Below, piece by piece: positions 50,225-59,705 of a stretch of DNA of 64,000 nt. A program made the position numbers and the translations under genes. This stretch comes from Fundicoccus_A sp052115865. Its GTDB lineage: Bacteria > Bacillota > Bacilli > Lactobacillales > Aerococcaceae. Each line of letters opens with the position of its first letter. Positions within the stretch are counted from its first letter, which is position 1. The stretch covers positions 62,001 through 126,000 of the forward strand of contig NZ_JBQKME010000005.1 in NCBI RefSeq assembly GCF_052115865.1. Reading direction: 5' to 3'. The notes beneath the pieces were generated by a model. The model saw only the letters and a list, made by a program, of their open reading frames with translations, was not told where the DNA came from and made no database searches.

Positions 50225-51161
50225 GATTGTTGCAACAGGTTCGTATTTACCTGCTAATTACTATAGTAATACAGATTTAATTAATAAATATGCGATCGAT
50301 TCTAGCCATGAATGGATTCAACAACGATCTGGAATTGAAGGAAGATATTTAGCCATTGATGATGAATCTGTTGGAGATATAGCGATTAAGGCGGGTCAAA
50401 ATTTGCTTTCTAAACTTAATCATGATATTTCTAAGGAAATTTCATTTATCGTTGTAGCAAGCATGTCATCTTTTTCCCCAACGCCTAGTTTAGCCAATCA
50501 AGTTCAAGCAGCACTTGGTGCGACGAATGCCTGGGCAGTAGATATCAATGCAGCTTGCAGTGGTTTTATTATGGCACTAGAATTAGCCAACCAAGTCTCA
50601 CGGAATTATTCGAATGGCTACACTTTAGTCATTGGAGCTGAGAAAATGAGTAATATTTTGAACTTTGAAGATCGCTCAACAGCTGTTTTGTTCGGAGACG
50701 GAGCAGGCGCTGTATTAATTAAAAATGATGGTCAACAATTAAAAGGTTATCAGCATTATTTAGCAACGGCTAGTGATGAAGCTTTATCGATTCATTTAAA
50801 ACGGCAAGAAGAAAAGTTTTTCCTTACCATGCTAGGCCGTGATGTATTTAATTTTGTGAATCGCACCGTCGTCAATAGTTTGCAAGACTTTATTGAAATA
50901 CATCAATTATCATTTGATTATTTAATCTGTCACCAAGCCAATCAACGACTGTTAGATATATTTGCAAAAAAACTTAAAATTTCGATGGTTAAAATACCAA
51001 GTAATATTAAAGATGTTGCTAATACATCGGCAGGCAGTATTCCGATTTTGATTGACCAGATGGTAACAGACAATTTATTGAAGTTAGATGGCACCCAAAA
51101 AGTGATATTATCAGGTTTTGGTGGTGGACTCTCATGGGGACATTTGTACTTTGAAATATAA
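50217..51161 (+). CDS. fabH: 3-oxoacyl-ACP synthase III (FabH)
   Basis: A 314-residue condensing enzyme that starts fatty acid synthesis from acetyl-CoA and malonyl-ACP. The active-site Cys is in DINAACSGFIMAL near residue 112, His in LICHQANQRLLD near 240 and Asn in VANTSAGSIPIL near 270. ATG 50217 is the likely start because GAGGAAG lies upstream within fabT; a frame from 50202 would add five residues. No fabM or fabN isomerase gene is found in the operon, so unsaturated fatty acids must depend on genes elsewhere. Confidence 0.95.
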   Translation: MSKIVATGSYLPANYYSNTDLINKYAIDSSHEWIQQRSGIEGRYLAIDDESVGDIAIKAGQNLLSKLNHDISKEISFIVVASMSSFSPTPSLANQVQAALGATNAWAVDINAACSGFIMALELANQVSRNYSNGYTLVIGAEKMSNILNFEDRSTAVLFGDGAGAVLIKNDGQQLKGYQHYLATASDEALSIHLKRQEEKFFLTMLGRDVFNFVNRTVVNSLQDFIEIHQLSFDYLICHQANQRLLDIFAKKLKISMVKIPSNIKDVANTSAGSIPILIDQMVTDNLLKLDGTQKVILSGFGGGLSWGHLYFEI

Positions 51162-51215
51162 TGTAAGTGAATAACTTGCACCAAAAAATATATAAAATTT
51201 ACGGAGGAATTTATT

Positions 51216-51437
51216 ATGTTCGAAAAAATTCAAGTAATTATCGCAGATCAATTAGGTATTGAAGAAAATGAAGTGACATTAACAACAGATTTTGAAAGTG
51301 ATTTAAATGCAGATTCATTAGACGTATTCCAAATCATTAGTGATATTGAAGATGAATTAGATATTACAATCGATACAGATCAAAATTTAAGAACAGTTCA
51401 AGATTTAGTGACATATATTGAAGATTTAGAAGCTTAG
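51216..51437 (+). CDS. acpP: Acyl carrier protein
   Basis: A 73-residue acidic four-helix protein that carries the growing acyl chain. The phosphopantetheine-accepting Ser is in LNADSLDVFQIISDIEDELDI near residue 37. The strong ACGGAGGAA site fits high expression. It lies 54 bases after fabH, the longest gap in this part of the operon, without an obvious terminator or FabT box. Confidence 0.95.
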   Translation: MFEKIQVIIADQLGIEENEVTLTTDFESDLNADSLDVFQIISDIEDELDITIDTDQNLRTVQDLVTYIEDLEA

Positions 51438-51450
51438 GAATGATTAATAA

Positions 51451-52407
51451 ATGAAAACAGCAATTACAGAACTACTAAATATAGAATATCCGATAGTTCA
51501 AGGGGCGATGGCATGGGTTGCTGACGCTGACTTAGCAAGCGCTGTTTCAAATGCAGGTGGATTAGGTGTTATTGGTACAGGACATGATCCTGTTGAAGTG
51601 GTAGAAAAAAAAGTGACATTGATGAAAGAAAAGGCTTCGAAGCCTTTTGCAGTCAATGTCATGCTTTTAAATCCACAAGTTGATGCTGTTGTTGATTATT
51701 TAATTGAAGCTGGAATTAAAATTATAACAACCGGAGCTGGCAATCCTGCAAAATACATGAAGCGATTTAAAGAAGCTGGAATAGCTGTTATTCCAGTTGT
51801 TGCTTCTGTTGCCTTAGCTAAACGAATGGAACGTATTGGCGCAGACGCAATAATCGTTGAAGGAATGGAAGCAGGAGGGCATATTGGTAAATCAACTACC
51901 ATGACACTTTTACCTCAAGTGGTTGATGAAATAAATATCCCCATTATTGCTGCCGGTGGTTTTGGTGATGGACGTGGGATGGCAGCAGCCTTAATGTTAG
52001 GTGCTGACGCTATTCAAGTTGGAACGCGATTTGTTGTTTCTCATGAATCAAACGCTCATCCGCGTTTTAAACAAGCGATTATCGAAGCAAAAGATATTGA
52101 TACAGTTGTTACAGGTCAAATTACAGGACATCCTGTCCGCGTTTTAAGAAACCCATTAACCACTCAGTATCTACAAGCTGAAAAAGAAGAAACGAGCAAA
52201 GAAACACCTGACATTCTGCGTTTAGATGAAATTGCTAAAGGAGCTTTACGTCGCGCCGTTGTTGAAGGAGACTGGCAATCAGGATCTTTTATGGCAGGAC
52301 AAATTGCTGGATTAGTTTCTAAAGAACAATCATGTCATGATATTATTCAAGATTATATCAATGAATGTAAAGAGATAATTAAAATTAACCAGAAATTTGT
52401 GGATTAA
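51451..52407 (+). CDS. fabK: Enoyl-ACP reductase II (FabK)
   Basis: A 318-residue FMN-dependent TIM-barrel reductase that completes each elongation cycle, used in place of FabI in streptococci and relatives. Characteristic segments are YPIVQGAMAWVADADLASAVSNAGGLG (in part, residues 10-36), FAVNVMLLNP near 66, EGMEAGGHIG near 138 with the catalytic His, and AAGGFGDGRGMAAALMLGADAIQVGTRF (in part) near 172. FabK enzymes are insensitive to triclosan, so the organism is predicted to share that trait. Confidence 0.94.
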   Translation: MKTAITELLNIEYPIVQGAMAWVADADLASAVSNAGGLGVIGTGHDPVEVVEKKVTLMKEKASKPFAVNVMLLNPQVDAVVDYLIEAGIKIITTGAGNPAKYMKRFKEAGIAVIPVVASVALAKRMERIGADAIIVEGMEAGGHIGKSTTMTLLPQVVDEINIPIIAAGGFGDGRGMAAALMLGADAIQVGTRFVVSHESNAHPRFKQAIIEAKDIDTVVTGQITGHPVRVLRNPLTTQYLQAEKEETSKETPDILRLDEIAKGALRRAVVEGDWQSGSFMAGQIAGLVSKEQSCHDIIQDYINECKEIIKINQKFVD

Positions 52408-52437
52408 TTTTATAAATAGTTAAAGGAGTCATTATCG

Positions 52438-53373
52438 ATGAAATTAGCCATTATATTTAATGGACAAGGTGCGCATTATGAGAATATGGGTGAAGATTTC
52501 ATTGCTGAATATCCTGTTGCCAAAGAACTTATGCAACAAATAGAATCTGTTACGGATTATCCTATTCAGGAATGGATTAATCAGGATATCGATGTTTTAT
52601 CAAAAACTAAATTTGCGCAACCGGCGATAGCAGCCATTAGTTTGGTTATTTATCAAAGTATTGCTCCTCTTTTGCCAGCCGTATCTTATATGGCTGGTTT
52701 AAGTTTAGGGGAATACTCAGCCCTAATAGCAAGTGGTGCCATCTCAATTGAAGCTGGATTTTCTTTATTAAAAGCTAGAGGAGAAATAATGTCCAAACAA
52801 TGTCGTAAACTGAAAGATACGACAGATGTACAGATGGTTGCGGCCTTAAATATGCCATTAGAGGTCATACAAGAAACATTATTAGAAGTTGATCCATCAC
52901 TGCCTCTTTATATTGCTAACTATAATTCACCAGGACAGATTGTTTTAGGTGGGGTGGTGGAAGCAATTAATCAATTTTCTGAGATAGCTAAAGCAAAAGG
53001 TTATCGAAAGATTATGCCATTAAAGGTTGAGGGTCCTTTCCATACACCATTAATGCAAGACGCAGTAAATGATTTCGAGAAAGCTTTAGCTGATATTGAA
53101 TTTGGACAAGCTAATGTAGAAGTTATGTCTAATTTAACTGTTGAACCTCATCAATTATCAACGATAAAAGAACACTTAGCAAATCATTTAGTTCAACCTG
53201 TTCAATGGCAACAAACAATTGAATTTTTTGTAGACCAAGGCGTAACACATCTTATTCAAATTGGACCAGGAAAAACATTGGCAGCTTTACTAAAACGTCA
53301 AGAAAATGTCCCTAAAGTATTAGTTATCGATAAAGTCGAAGATGTCCAAGCGTTAGAAAGTTTATTTAATTAA
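52438..53373 (+). CDS. fabD: Malonyl-CoA:ACP transacylase
   Basis: A 311-residue enzyme that moves malonyl groups from CoA to ACP. The N-terminal FNGQGAHYENMG motif, the nucleophile elbow GLSLGEYSALIASG with Ser near 87, the Arg near 112, and EGPFHTPLM with the catalytic His near 198 are present. The end carries IQIGPGKTLAALLKR. The usual GHSLG is GLSLG here, with Leu in place of His, a common variation. AAAGGAG gives the start. Confidence 0.93.
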   Translation: MKLAIIFNGQGAHYENMGEDFIAEYPVAKELMQQIESVTDYPIQEWINQDIDVLSKTKFAQPAIAAISLVIYQSIAPLLPAVSYMAGLSLGEYSALIASGAISIEAGFSLLKARGEIMSKQCRKLKDTTDVQMVAALNMPLEVIQETLLEVDPSLPLYIANYNSPGQIVLGGVVEAINQFSEIAKAKGYRKIMPLKVEGPFHTPLMQDAVNDFEKALADIEFGQANVEVMSNLTVEPHQLSTIKEHLANHLVQPVQWQQTIEFFVDQGVTHLIQIGPGKTLAALLKRQENVPKVLVIDKVEDVQALESLFN

Positions 53374-53384
53374 AGGAGTTTAAT

Positions 53385-54107
53385 ATGAGTCTTGTTTGTA
53401 TTATTACAGGTAGTTCGCGTGGTATAGGCTTATCAATCGCACATTCATTAGCAAAGGCTGGCCATCAAGTAGTTTTAAATAGCCGTCGACCATTTGACAA
53501 CGAAATTTTAGAACAGTTTGCTGATTATCCACTAGCAGTTGGAACAATGATTGGTGATGTGAGTGATTTCGAAACTGCAAAAGAACTTGTAGACCAAGTT
53601 AAAGAAACATTCGGCAGAATTGATGTTTTAGTCAATAATGCAGGGATAACAAAAGATGGTTTATTTATGCGCATGTCTGAAGATGATTTTAACACGGTGA
53701 TTCAAACGAATCTAAATGGTGTGTTTAATATGTCACGTCACGTTGTGCCTATTATGTTAAAACAAAGAAGCGGATCGATTATTAATATGTCTAGTATCGT
53801 AGGGGTGACCGGAAATGTTGGTCAAGTTAACTATGCGGCTAGTAAAGCAGGTATTATTGGATTAACCAAGGCTTTGGCTAGGGAAGTTGCTAGTCGATCT
53901 ATTACAGTTAATGCGATTGCTCCTGGATTTATTGAAACAGAAATGACTGGGCATTTGAGTGAACGTGTTGTTGAAACGATGCTAGGCCAAATCCCTTTAA
54001 AACGTTTTGGTCAAGTTGAAGAAATAAGCCAAACTGTCGCTTTCTTAATTGAAAACCGCTATATTACAGGGCAAGTAATTGAAGTAAATGGCGGCATGAA
54101 CATGTAA
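53385..54107 (+). CDS. fabG: 3-oxoacyl-ACP reductase (FabG)
   Basis: A 240-residue NADPH-dependent short-chain dehydrogenase that reduces 3-oxoacyl-ACP. The cofactor motif GSSRGIGLSIA is at residues 8-18, NNAGIT near 86, the catalytic Ser in INMSSIVG near 135 and the YAASKAG motif with catalytic Tyr and Lys near 149-155. NAIAPGFIETEMT and GQVIEVNGGMNM follow at the C-terminus. AAAGGAG precedes the start, 11 bases after fabD. Confidence 0.95.
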   Translation: MSLVCIITGSSRGIGLSIAHSLAKAGHQVVLNSRRPFDNEILEQFADYPLAVGTMIGDVSDFETAKELVDQVKETFGRIDVLVNNAGITKDGLFMRMSEDDFNTVIQTNLNGVFNMSRHVVPIMLKQRSGSIINMSSIVGVTGNVGQVNYAASKAGIIGLTKALAREVASRSITVNAIAPGFIETEMTGHLSERVVETMLGQIPLKRFGQVEEISQTVAFLIENRYITGQVIEVNGGMNM

Positions 54108-54136
54108 GAACATGTTTTTACACAAGGAGGAAAATA

Positions 54137-55372
54137 ATGAACCGAGTAGTAATAACGGGAATTGGAACAGTTTCACCTATCGGAAATGATGTTCAATCAT
54201 TTTGGGATAGTATGACGAACAATCGAAGTGGTATTGCTGAAATTAAAAAATTTGATGCTGAAAATACTGGAATCAGTGTTGCGGCTGAAGTCAAAAATTT
54301 CGATCCAACATTAACCATGGATCGCAAAGAATATAAACGAATGGATTTATTTTCTCAATATGGTGTTGCTGCGGCTGCAGAAGCACTTGAAATGAGTGGC
54401 TACAATATCGAAGAAAACCCGTATAGGGTAGGAACACTCGTGAGCTCCGGTATTGGGGGCTTAATCGAAATTGAGAATGGAATCCGTAAAATGATTGATA
54501 AAGGACCAAAAAGAGTCCCACCATTATTTGTACCAATGACCATTGGTAATATGGGTGCAGGAAATATTTCCATGAAATTTGGTGCTAGAGGCATTAGCTT
54601 AGATATTGTCACAGCTTGTGCTAGTGCGACGAATTCAATCGGTGAAGCTTTCTTGAAAATTCAAAATGGTCTTTTAGATGCATGTTTTGCTGGAGGAACA
54701 GAAGGAACGATTAATGAAATTGGCATCAGTGGATTTGCTGCATTAACAGCTTTATCTACAAATGAAGATCCGTCTAAGGCTTCAAGACCATTTGATAAAG
54801 ATCGTGATGGCTTTGTGATGGGCGAGGGTGCTGGAATTCTGTTTTTAGAATCATTAGAATCGGCACAAAAACGTGGAGCCACTATTTTAGCTGAAGTTGT
54901 CGGTTATGGTTCAAACTCAGATGCTTATCATATGACAGCTCCTTTACCTGACGGTAGTGGTGCAGGTGAAGCTATGAAGACTGCAATTGCTATGGCGGGT
55001 ATTACAGCTGAAGATATTGACTATATTAATGCTCATGGGACAAGTACCCCAACAAACGATTCAGGAGAAACCGTTGCAATTAAATATGCATTAGGTGACC
55101 ATGCTTATAATATTCCAATTTCAAGTTCAAAAGGACATTTTGGACATTTATTAGGTGCTGCAGGTGGAGTGGAAGCTGTCGCTATTGTGAAAGCTTTACA
55201 AGAAGGTTTTATACCAGCAACATTAGGTTTAGAAAATGCAGATGATGATTGTGATTTAGACTATGTCCCAAATGCAGGACGTCAACAAGACATTCGTTAC
55301 GCTTTATCAAACTCCTTAGGCTTTGGTGGACATAATGCTGTATTATGTTTCAAACGCTGGGATGGTGAATAA
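54137..55372 (+). CDS. fabF: 3-oxoacyl-ACP synthase II (FabF)
   Basis: A 411-residue elongating condensing enzyme. The catalytic Cys is in DIVTACASATNSIGEAF near residue 163, the first His in NAHGTSTPTNDSGE near 302 and the second in SSSKGHFGHLLGAAGGVEA near 338. The Lys before it is kept; the family usually reads KSMTGH where this has KGHFGH. NSLGFGGHNAVLCFK closes the domain. AAGGAGG gives a strong start. Confidence 0.95.
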   Translation: MNRVVITGIGTVSPIGNDVQSFWDSMTNNRSGIAEIKKFDAENTGISVAAEVKNFDPTLTMDRKEYKRMDLFSQYGVAAAAEALEMSGYNIEENPYRVGTLVSSGIGGLIEIENGIRKMIDKGPKRVPPLFVPMTIGNMGAGNISMKFGARGISLDIVTACASATNSIGEAFLKIQNGLLDACFAGGTEGTINEIGISGFAALTALSTNEDPSKASRPFDKDRDGFVMGEGAGILFLESLESAQKRGATILAEVVGYGSNSDAYHMTAPLPDGSGAGEAMKTAIAMAGITAEDIDYINAHGTSTPTNDSGETVAIKYALGDHAYNIPISSSKGHFGHLLGAAGGVEAVAIVKALQEGFIPATLGLENADDDCDLDYVPNAGRQQDIRYALSNSLGFGGHNAVLCFKRWDGE

Positions 55373-55374
55373 AT

Positions 55375-55851
55375 TTGGAATTTCAAGATTTACTTACCTT
55401 AATTGATAAACTCGACAAATCGACACTGACTTTTTTAGATTACAAACGCGATAACAATCATGTGATCCTATCAAAAAATGCTGTAAATGAGTCGGTGAGT
55501 CAAGCAAAAGCTGAAGCTGTTCATAATCACCTACAACAGAATGAAAAAGTTGAAGTCGTTCAAGAAATAGCTCCTGAAACTGAACAGCTAACTGAAGCAC
55601 CAAGAGAAGAATTGACAGGAGAAGTTGTTACTTCACCAATGGTTGGTGTTGTCTATTTACAAGCAAATCCTGATGCAGACCCATATATCCAAGTGGGTGA
55701 ACGAGTGGAACAAGGCGATGTTATTTGTATTATTGAGGCCATGAAGTTAATGAATGAAATCCAAGCACCAAAATCAGGTATTATTGAAGAAATATTAGTT
55801 GAAAATGAATCTGTAGTTGAATTTGGACAAGCAATTGTTCGCATCAAATAA
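55375..55851 (+). CDS. accB: Biotin carboxyl carrier protein of acetyl-CoA carboxylase
   Basis: A 158-residue protein: an N-terminal helical part (residues 1-45), an acidic linker rich in Glu, Val and Thr, and the C-terminal biotinyl domain. The biotinylated Lys is in IIEAMKLMNEIQAPKSG near 123. The segment TSPMVGVVYLQANPDADPYIQVGERV shows the usual thumb region (quoted in part). The start is TTG 55375, three bases after the fabF stop. There is no separate strong ribosome binding site, so translational coupling is likely. Confidence 0.94.
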   Translation: MEFQDLLTLIDKLDKSTLTFLDYKRDNNHVILSKNAVNESVSQAKAEAVHNHLQQNEKVEVVQEIAPETEQLTEAPREELTGEVVTSPMVGVVYLQANPDADPYIQVGERVEQGDVICIIEAMKLMNEIQAPKSGIIEEILVENESVVEFGQAIVRIK

Positions 55852-55875
55852 TTTAATATCAGTAGGAGGATTATT

Positions 55876-56310
55876 ATGACAATTATGACTGCTCAAGAAG
55901 TAATGGAGATTATCCCAAATCGCTTTCCTATCTTTTTCATAGATGCTGTTGACGAATTAATTCCAGGTGAAAAAATTGTTTGCCGTAAAAATGTGACAAT
56001 CAATGAAGAGTTTTTCCAAGGCCATTTCCCTGGAGAGCCTGTTATGCCAGGCGTTTTAATCGTTGAATCATTAGCTCAAGCTGGATCAATTCCATTATTA
56101 AAAATGGAAGGCTTTGAAGGAAAAACAGCGTATTTAGGTGGTTTAAATAAAGTTAAATTTAGACAAAAAGTTGTACCAGGTGATGTTCTGCGCCTACAAG
56201 TTGATATTGTAAAACTAAAAAGTAATGCAGGTATTGGTTATGGACAAGCTTTTGTTGGCGATAAAAAAGTTTGTGAAGCTGAAATGACCTTTATTATTGG
56301 TGCTAAGTAA
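55876..56310 (+). CDS. fabZ: 3-hydroxyacyl-ACP dehydratase (FabZ)
   Basis: A 144-residue hot-dog-fold dehydratase. The catalytic His is in FFQGHFPGEPVMPGVLIVES near residues 50-69 and the Glu in VESLAQAG. IPNRFPIFFIDAVDELIPGEK is the family N-terminus, here shown in part. AGGAGG gives a strong start. Its stop abuts the accC start. The paralogue FabN or FabM is not in this operon. Confidence 0.95.
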   Translation: MTIMTAQEVMEIIPNRFPIFFIDAVDELIPGEKIVCRKNVTINEEFFQGHFPGEPVMPGVLIVESLAQAGSIPLLKMEGFEGKTAYLGGLNKVKFRQKVVPGDVLRLQVDIVKLKSNAGIGYGQAFVGDKKVCEAEMTFIIGAK

Positions 56311-57708
56311 ATGTTTAAGAAAGTATTGGTTGCCAATCGGGGTGAGATAGCTGTTCGTGTCATTCGTGCTTTACGTGAAATGGGGATTACATCCGTTGCT
56401 ATTTACAGTAAAGCAGATGAAAAAGCTTTGCACACAGAATTAGCTGACGAATCTATTTGTATTGGTCCAGCAAAAGGATTAGATTCATACGCAAATCCTA
56501 TTGCAGTTCTCAGCGCAGCCCATGTTATGGGCTGTGATGCGATCCATCCAGGTTACGGATTTTTATCAGAACGAAGCGATTTTGTGAAAATGTGTGAAGA
56601 AGTAGGCATAAAATTTATAGGACCGTCGAGTGATATTATCAACTTAATGGGAAATAAACAAAATGCACGTTCTACCATGCAAGCAGCAGGCATACCAATT
56701 ACACCAGGAAGCGATGGACTAGTCCATACACTTGAAGAAGCCCAAGCCATTGCAGAAGAAATAGGCTTTCCGTTAATGATAAAAGCAGCTGATGGAGGCG
56801 GTGGAAAAGGGATGCGTCGCGTTGAATCGATTGATCAATTTGATTATTTATTCGAACAAGCACAAAACGAAACCCAAGCAATTTATGGGAATAAAGATCT
56901 TTATATTGAACGAATCATCTATCCAGCCCGTCATATTGAAGTTCAAATATTAGCTGATCAATATGGTAACGTGATTCATTTAGGGGAACGCGATTGTTCT
57001 TTGCAAAGAAATAATCAAAAAGTCATCGAATTTACACCAGCACAATCCTTATCCCAAGCAGCAAGAAAGAGTATATGCAAAACTGCTGTTCAAGCAGCAG
57101 CAGCTATCGGTTATACGAATGCTGGAACCATTGAATTTTTACTCGATGAAAATGAAAATTTCTATTTTATGGAAATGAACACTCGTCTACAAGTTGAGCA
57201 CCCCGTGACAGAAATGATAACGGGAATAGATATTGTTAAACAACAAATAAATATCGCTGCTAATAAACCATTAGATATGACACAAGAAAGGGTTAAATTT
57301 AATGGTGTAGCCATTGAATGTCGTTTAAATGCTGAAAACCCAAGAATGCAATTTAGACCATCAAGTGGCTATATTAACCGCTTAATTTTGCCATCAGGTG
57401 GCTTAGGTTTACGCGTAGAGTCTGCTGTTTACCCTCAATATCTGCTACCTCCGTTTTATGATTCAATGATTGCTAAAGTCATTGTTCATCAACCAACTAG
57501 AGAACAAGCATTTGAGTTGATGGATAGAGCTTTGTATGAAGTGGTTGTTGAAGGATTAGACACGAATATTGAACTGCTTGACGATTTAATTGGTAGTGAA
57601 TCTGTCTTTAATGATAGAATACATACTAAGTGGTTGGAAGAATCATTTATGCCAGATTGGCAGTTAGAGCTAGAAGATGGAGCTAGAGATGAATTAGAGG
57701 AGGCATAA
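56311..57708 (+). CDS. accC: Biotin carboxylase subunit of acetyl-CoA carboxylase
   Basis: A 465-residue ATP-grasp enzyme that carboxylates biotin on AccB. The N-terminal KVLVANRGEIAVRVIRALRE is near residue 4, the Gly-rich ATP loop IKAADGGGGKGMRRV near 160, the catalytic Glu and Arg in FYFMEMNTRLQVEHPVTE near 283-300, and IECRLNAENP near 330. Its ATG follows the fabZ stop directly, so it is coupled. The C-terminal tail ends with acidic residues. Confidence 0.95.
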   Translation: MFKKVLVANRGEIAVRVIRALREMGITSVAIYSKADEKALHTELADESICIGPAKGLDSYANPIAVLSAAHVMGCDAIHPGYGFLSERSDFVKMCEEVGIKFIGPSSDIINLMGNKQNARSTMQAAGIPITPGSDGLVHTLEEAQAIAEEIGFPLMIKAADGGGGKGMRRVESIDQFDYLFEQAQNETQAIYGNKDLYIERIIYPARHIEVQILADQYGNVIHLGERDCSLQRNNQKVIEFTPAQSLSQAARKSICKTAVQAAAAIGYTNAGTIEFLLDENENFYFMEMNTRLQVEHPVTEMITGIDIVKQQINIAANKPLDMTQERVKFNGVAIECRLNAENPRMQFRPSSGYINRLILPSGGLGLRVESAVYPQYLLPPFYDSMIAKVIVHQPTREQAFELMDRALYEVVVEGLDTNIELLDDLIGSESVFNDRIHTKWLEESFMPDWQLELEDGARDELEEA

Positions 57709-57709
57709 T

Positions 57710-58561
57710 ATGGCATTATTCCGAAAAAAGAAAACTATTCGAATAAATCCATTGCCTATTCATGAAATAGAGCAGAAAAAAGCAAGCATACCTGAAGACA
57801 TGGTTAAAAACTGTCCAAACTGTAAACGGATCTTAATTAACAATCAAATTGCTGAAGAACGCGTTTGTTACCATTGTGGTGAACATTTGCATTTTCCAGC
57901 AAAAGACCGAATAGACTGGTTAGTCGATAAAGGTAGTTTTGAAACTTGGGATGAAGGTTTAAGTACGTCCAATGAAATGAATTTTCCAGGCTATACTAAA
58001 AAAATATCACAAGCTCAACAATTGACAGGACTTAACGAAGCTGTCGTAACAGGCAAAGCAAGCTTAAACGGTTTACCATTTTGCTTAGGCATCATGGATA
58101 GTCAATTTATTATGGCGAGTATGGGGACCGTTGTTGGAGAAAAAATAACAAACCTATTCGAACGAGCTTACGAACTGGGCTTACCTGTCATCATGTTCAT
58201 AGCATCAGGTGGTGCACGTATGCAAGAAGGTATTTTATCTTTAATGCAAATGGCCAAAGTTTCGCAAGCCGTTTCTAAACACCAACAAGCTGGATTGTTT
58301 TACTGTGCTATTTTAACTAACCCTACAATGGGGGGAGTAACGGCAAGTTTTGCTATGCAAGGCGATATCACTTTGGCAGAACCTCGTGCAAAAATAGGAT
58401 TCGCAGGGAAACGGGTCATTGAACAAACAATTCGTGCGGCATTACCGGATGACTTTCAATCAGCAGAGAGCTTGTTGGAAAATGGTTATATTGATGAAAT
58501 TGTTCCAAGAACTGAACAAAAAGAAAAACTAGATTTACTCTTAAAAATCCATTCGAAATAG
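57710..58561 (+). CDS. accD: Acetyl-CoA carboxylase carboxyltransferase subunit beta
   Basis: A 283-residue subunit that joins AccA to transfer the carboxyl group from biotin to acetyl-CoA. The zinc finger CPNCKRI ... CYHCGEHL is at about residues 36-62, and the crotonase-like domain contains MASMGTVVGEKI, ASGGARMQEGILSLMQMAK and NPTMGGVTASFAM. The start follows GAGGAGG within the end of accC. Length is normal. Confidence 0.95.
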   Translation: MALFRKKKTIRINPLPIHEIEQKKASIPEDMVKNCPNCKRILINNQIAEERVCYHCGEHLHFPAKDRIDWLVDKGSFETWDEGLSTSNEMNFPGYTKKISQAQQLTGLNEAVVTGKASLNGLPFCLGIMDSQFIMASMGTVVGEKITNLFERAYELGLPVIMFIASGGARMQEGILSLMQMAKVSQAVSKHQQAGLFYCAILTNPTMGGVTASFAMQGDITLAEPRAKIGFAGKRVIEQTIRAALPDDFQSAESLLENGYIDEIVPRTEQKEKLDLLLKIHSK

Positions 58562-58576
58562 AGAGCAGGTGAAACT

Positions 58577-59356
58577 ATGCAAGCCTATCAAATAGTCCAA
58601 AGAGCACGCCAATTAGATCGGATTTCGACAATGGATGTGATTAATGGTATATGTAGTCAATTTATGGAATTGCATGGAGATCGTTTAATGTCAGATGACA
58701 AAGCGATGATCACCGGCATTGGTTTAGTTGATAACAAACCTTTAACTTTCATTGGTATACAAAAAGGTAGCAATACAAAAGAAAATATCTTGCGGAATTT
58801 TGGTTCAAGTGGTCCAGCAGGCTATCGTAAGGCGATTCGCCAAATGAAATTAGCTGAAAAATTTAACCGTCCGATTCTGACCCTAATAAATACAGCAGGT
58901 GCCCATGCAGCCCCTGAATCTGAAGAAAATGGTATTGGCGATGCAATTGCGCAAAGTTTAATAACAATGAGTGAACTAACTGTTCCAACTTTAGCTATCA
59001 TTCTCGGTGAAGGTGGTAGTGGAGGAGCGATTGCCCTTGCTTTAGCAGATAGTGTTTGGATGATGGAAAACAGTATCTACTCTGTTCTATCACCCGAAGG
59101 CTTTGCTTCTATTTTATGGAAAGATTCAAAGTTAGCCTCGCAAGCGGCTGATGTGATGAAATTAACAGCTAAAGATTTGTTAGAGCTGAAAGTAATTGAT
59201 AAAATAATCCCAGAAGAATTCGATAGCGTTTTAATCGAGAAAGATCAGCTATTGAAGAATTTAATCACAGCTATAAAAAATGAATTTAAGCGTTTAGATG
59301 CTACAGAGGCAGAAGAACGTGTGACACTCAAATATGAACGTTTTAGAAAATTTTAA
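58577..59356 (+). CDS. accA: Acetyl-CoA carboxylase carboxyltransferase subunit alpha
   Basis: A 259-residue partner of AccD and the last gene of the operon. Crotonase-fold segments are FMELHGDRLMSDD near 31, FGSSGPAGYRKAIRQMKLAE near 89, LINTAGAHAAPESEENG near 113 and ILGEGGSGGAIALALADSVWM near 142-162. SPEGFASILWKD follows. It is shorter than the Escherichia coli protein, lacking its N-terminal extension, as is usual in Lactobacillales. GCAGGTGA precedes the start. Confidence 0.95.
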   Translation: MQAYQIVQRARQLDRISTMDVINGICSQFMELHGDRLMSDDKAMITGIGLVDNKPLTFIGIQKGSNTKENILRNFGSSGPAGYRKAIRQMKLAEKFNRPILTLINTAGAHAAPESEENGIGDAIAQSLITMSELTVPTLAIILGEGGSGGAIALALADSVWMMENSIYSVLSPEGFASILWKDSKLASQAADVMKLTAKDLLELKVIDKIIPEEFDSVLIEKDQLLKNLITAIKNEFKRLDATEAEERVTLKYERFRKF

Positions 59357-59367
59357 TTATTCAAGAT

Positions 59368-59428
59368 CCAAATAGTTAATGTCAGACAATGTATGTCCTC
59401 GGTCATTAACTATTTGGGTTTTTGTGTT
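59368..59428 (+). terminator. Terminator of the fab/acc operon
   Basis: CCAAATAGTTAATG and CATTAACTATTTGG form a perfect 14-bp stem with a 22-base loop, followed by GTTTTTGTGTTTTT. Confidence 0.85.
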
Positions 59429-59643
59429 TTTATAGGTTATTTGTTGAACGCATTATAGCTAAATCAAAAAGGAATAACACTTTCCAAAGAAATTGTATCT
59501 AATTAACGACACGACTCAATGAACCTGATTCAAATAAAACAGATAAATTATACCAGACCTTTAAATTATTCTTCATCATCCTTATTTGGCAAAGAGTCTA
59601 TTATAAATTATAAAAAGATTATATCGATATTTAACAATAATAG
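59429..59643. other. Intergenic stretch without a recognisable feature
   Basis: About 215 AT-rich bases between the operon terminator and the oppA promoter. I see no open frame with a ribosome binding site, no repeat and no structured element. Confidence 0.5.
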
Positions 59644-59672
59644 TTGCAAATTCAAATGGACATTAGTATATT
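59644..59672 (+). promoter_or_regulatory. oppA promoter
   Basis: TTGCAA and TATATT are separated by 17 bases, 34 bases before the start codon. Confidence 0.65.
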
Positions 59673-59705
59673 AATATTAGTGTTAAAAATGAAGGAGGAA
59701 GTCAA

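Noticed and set aside
59429..59643. Small gene or RNA before oppA
   Set aside because: No open frame with a ribosome binding site, stable hairpin or promoter-terminator pair could be supported.
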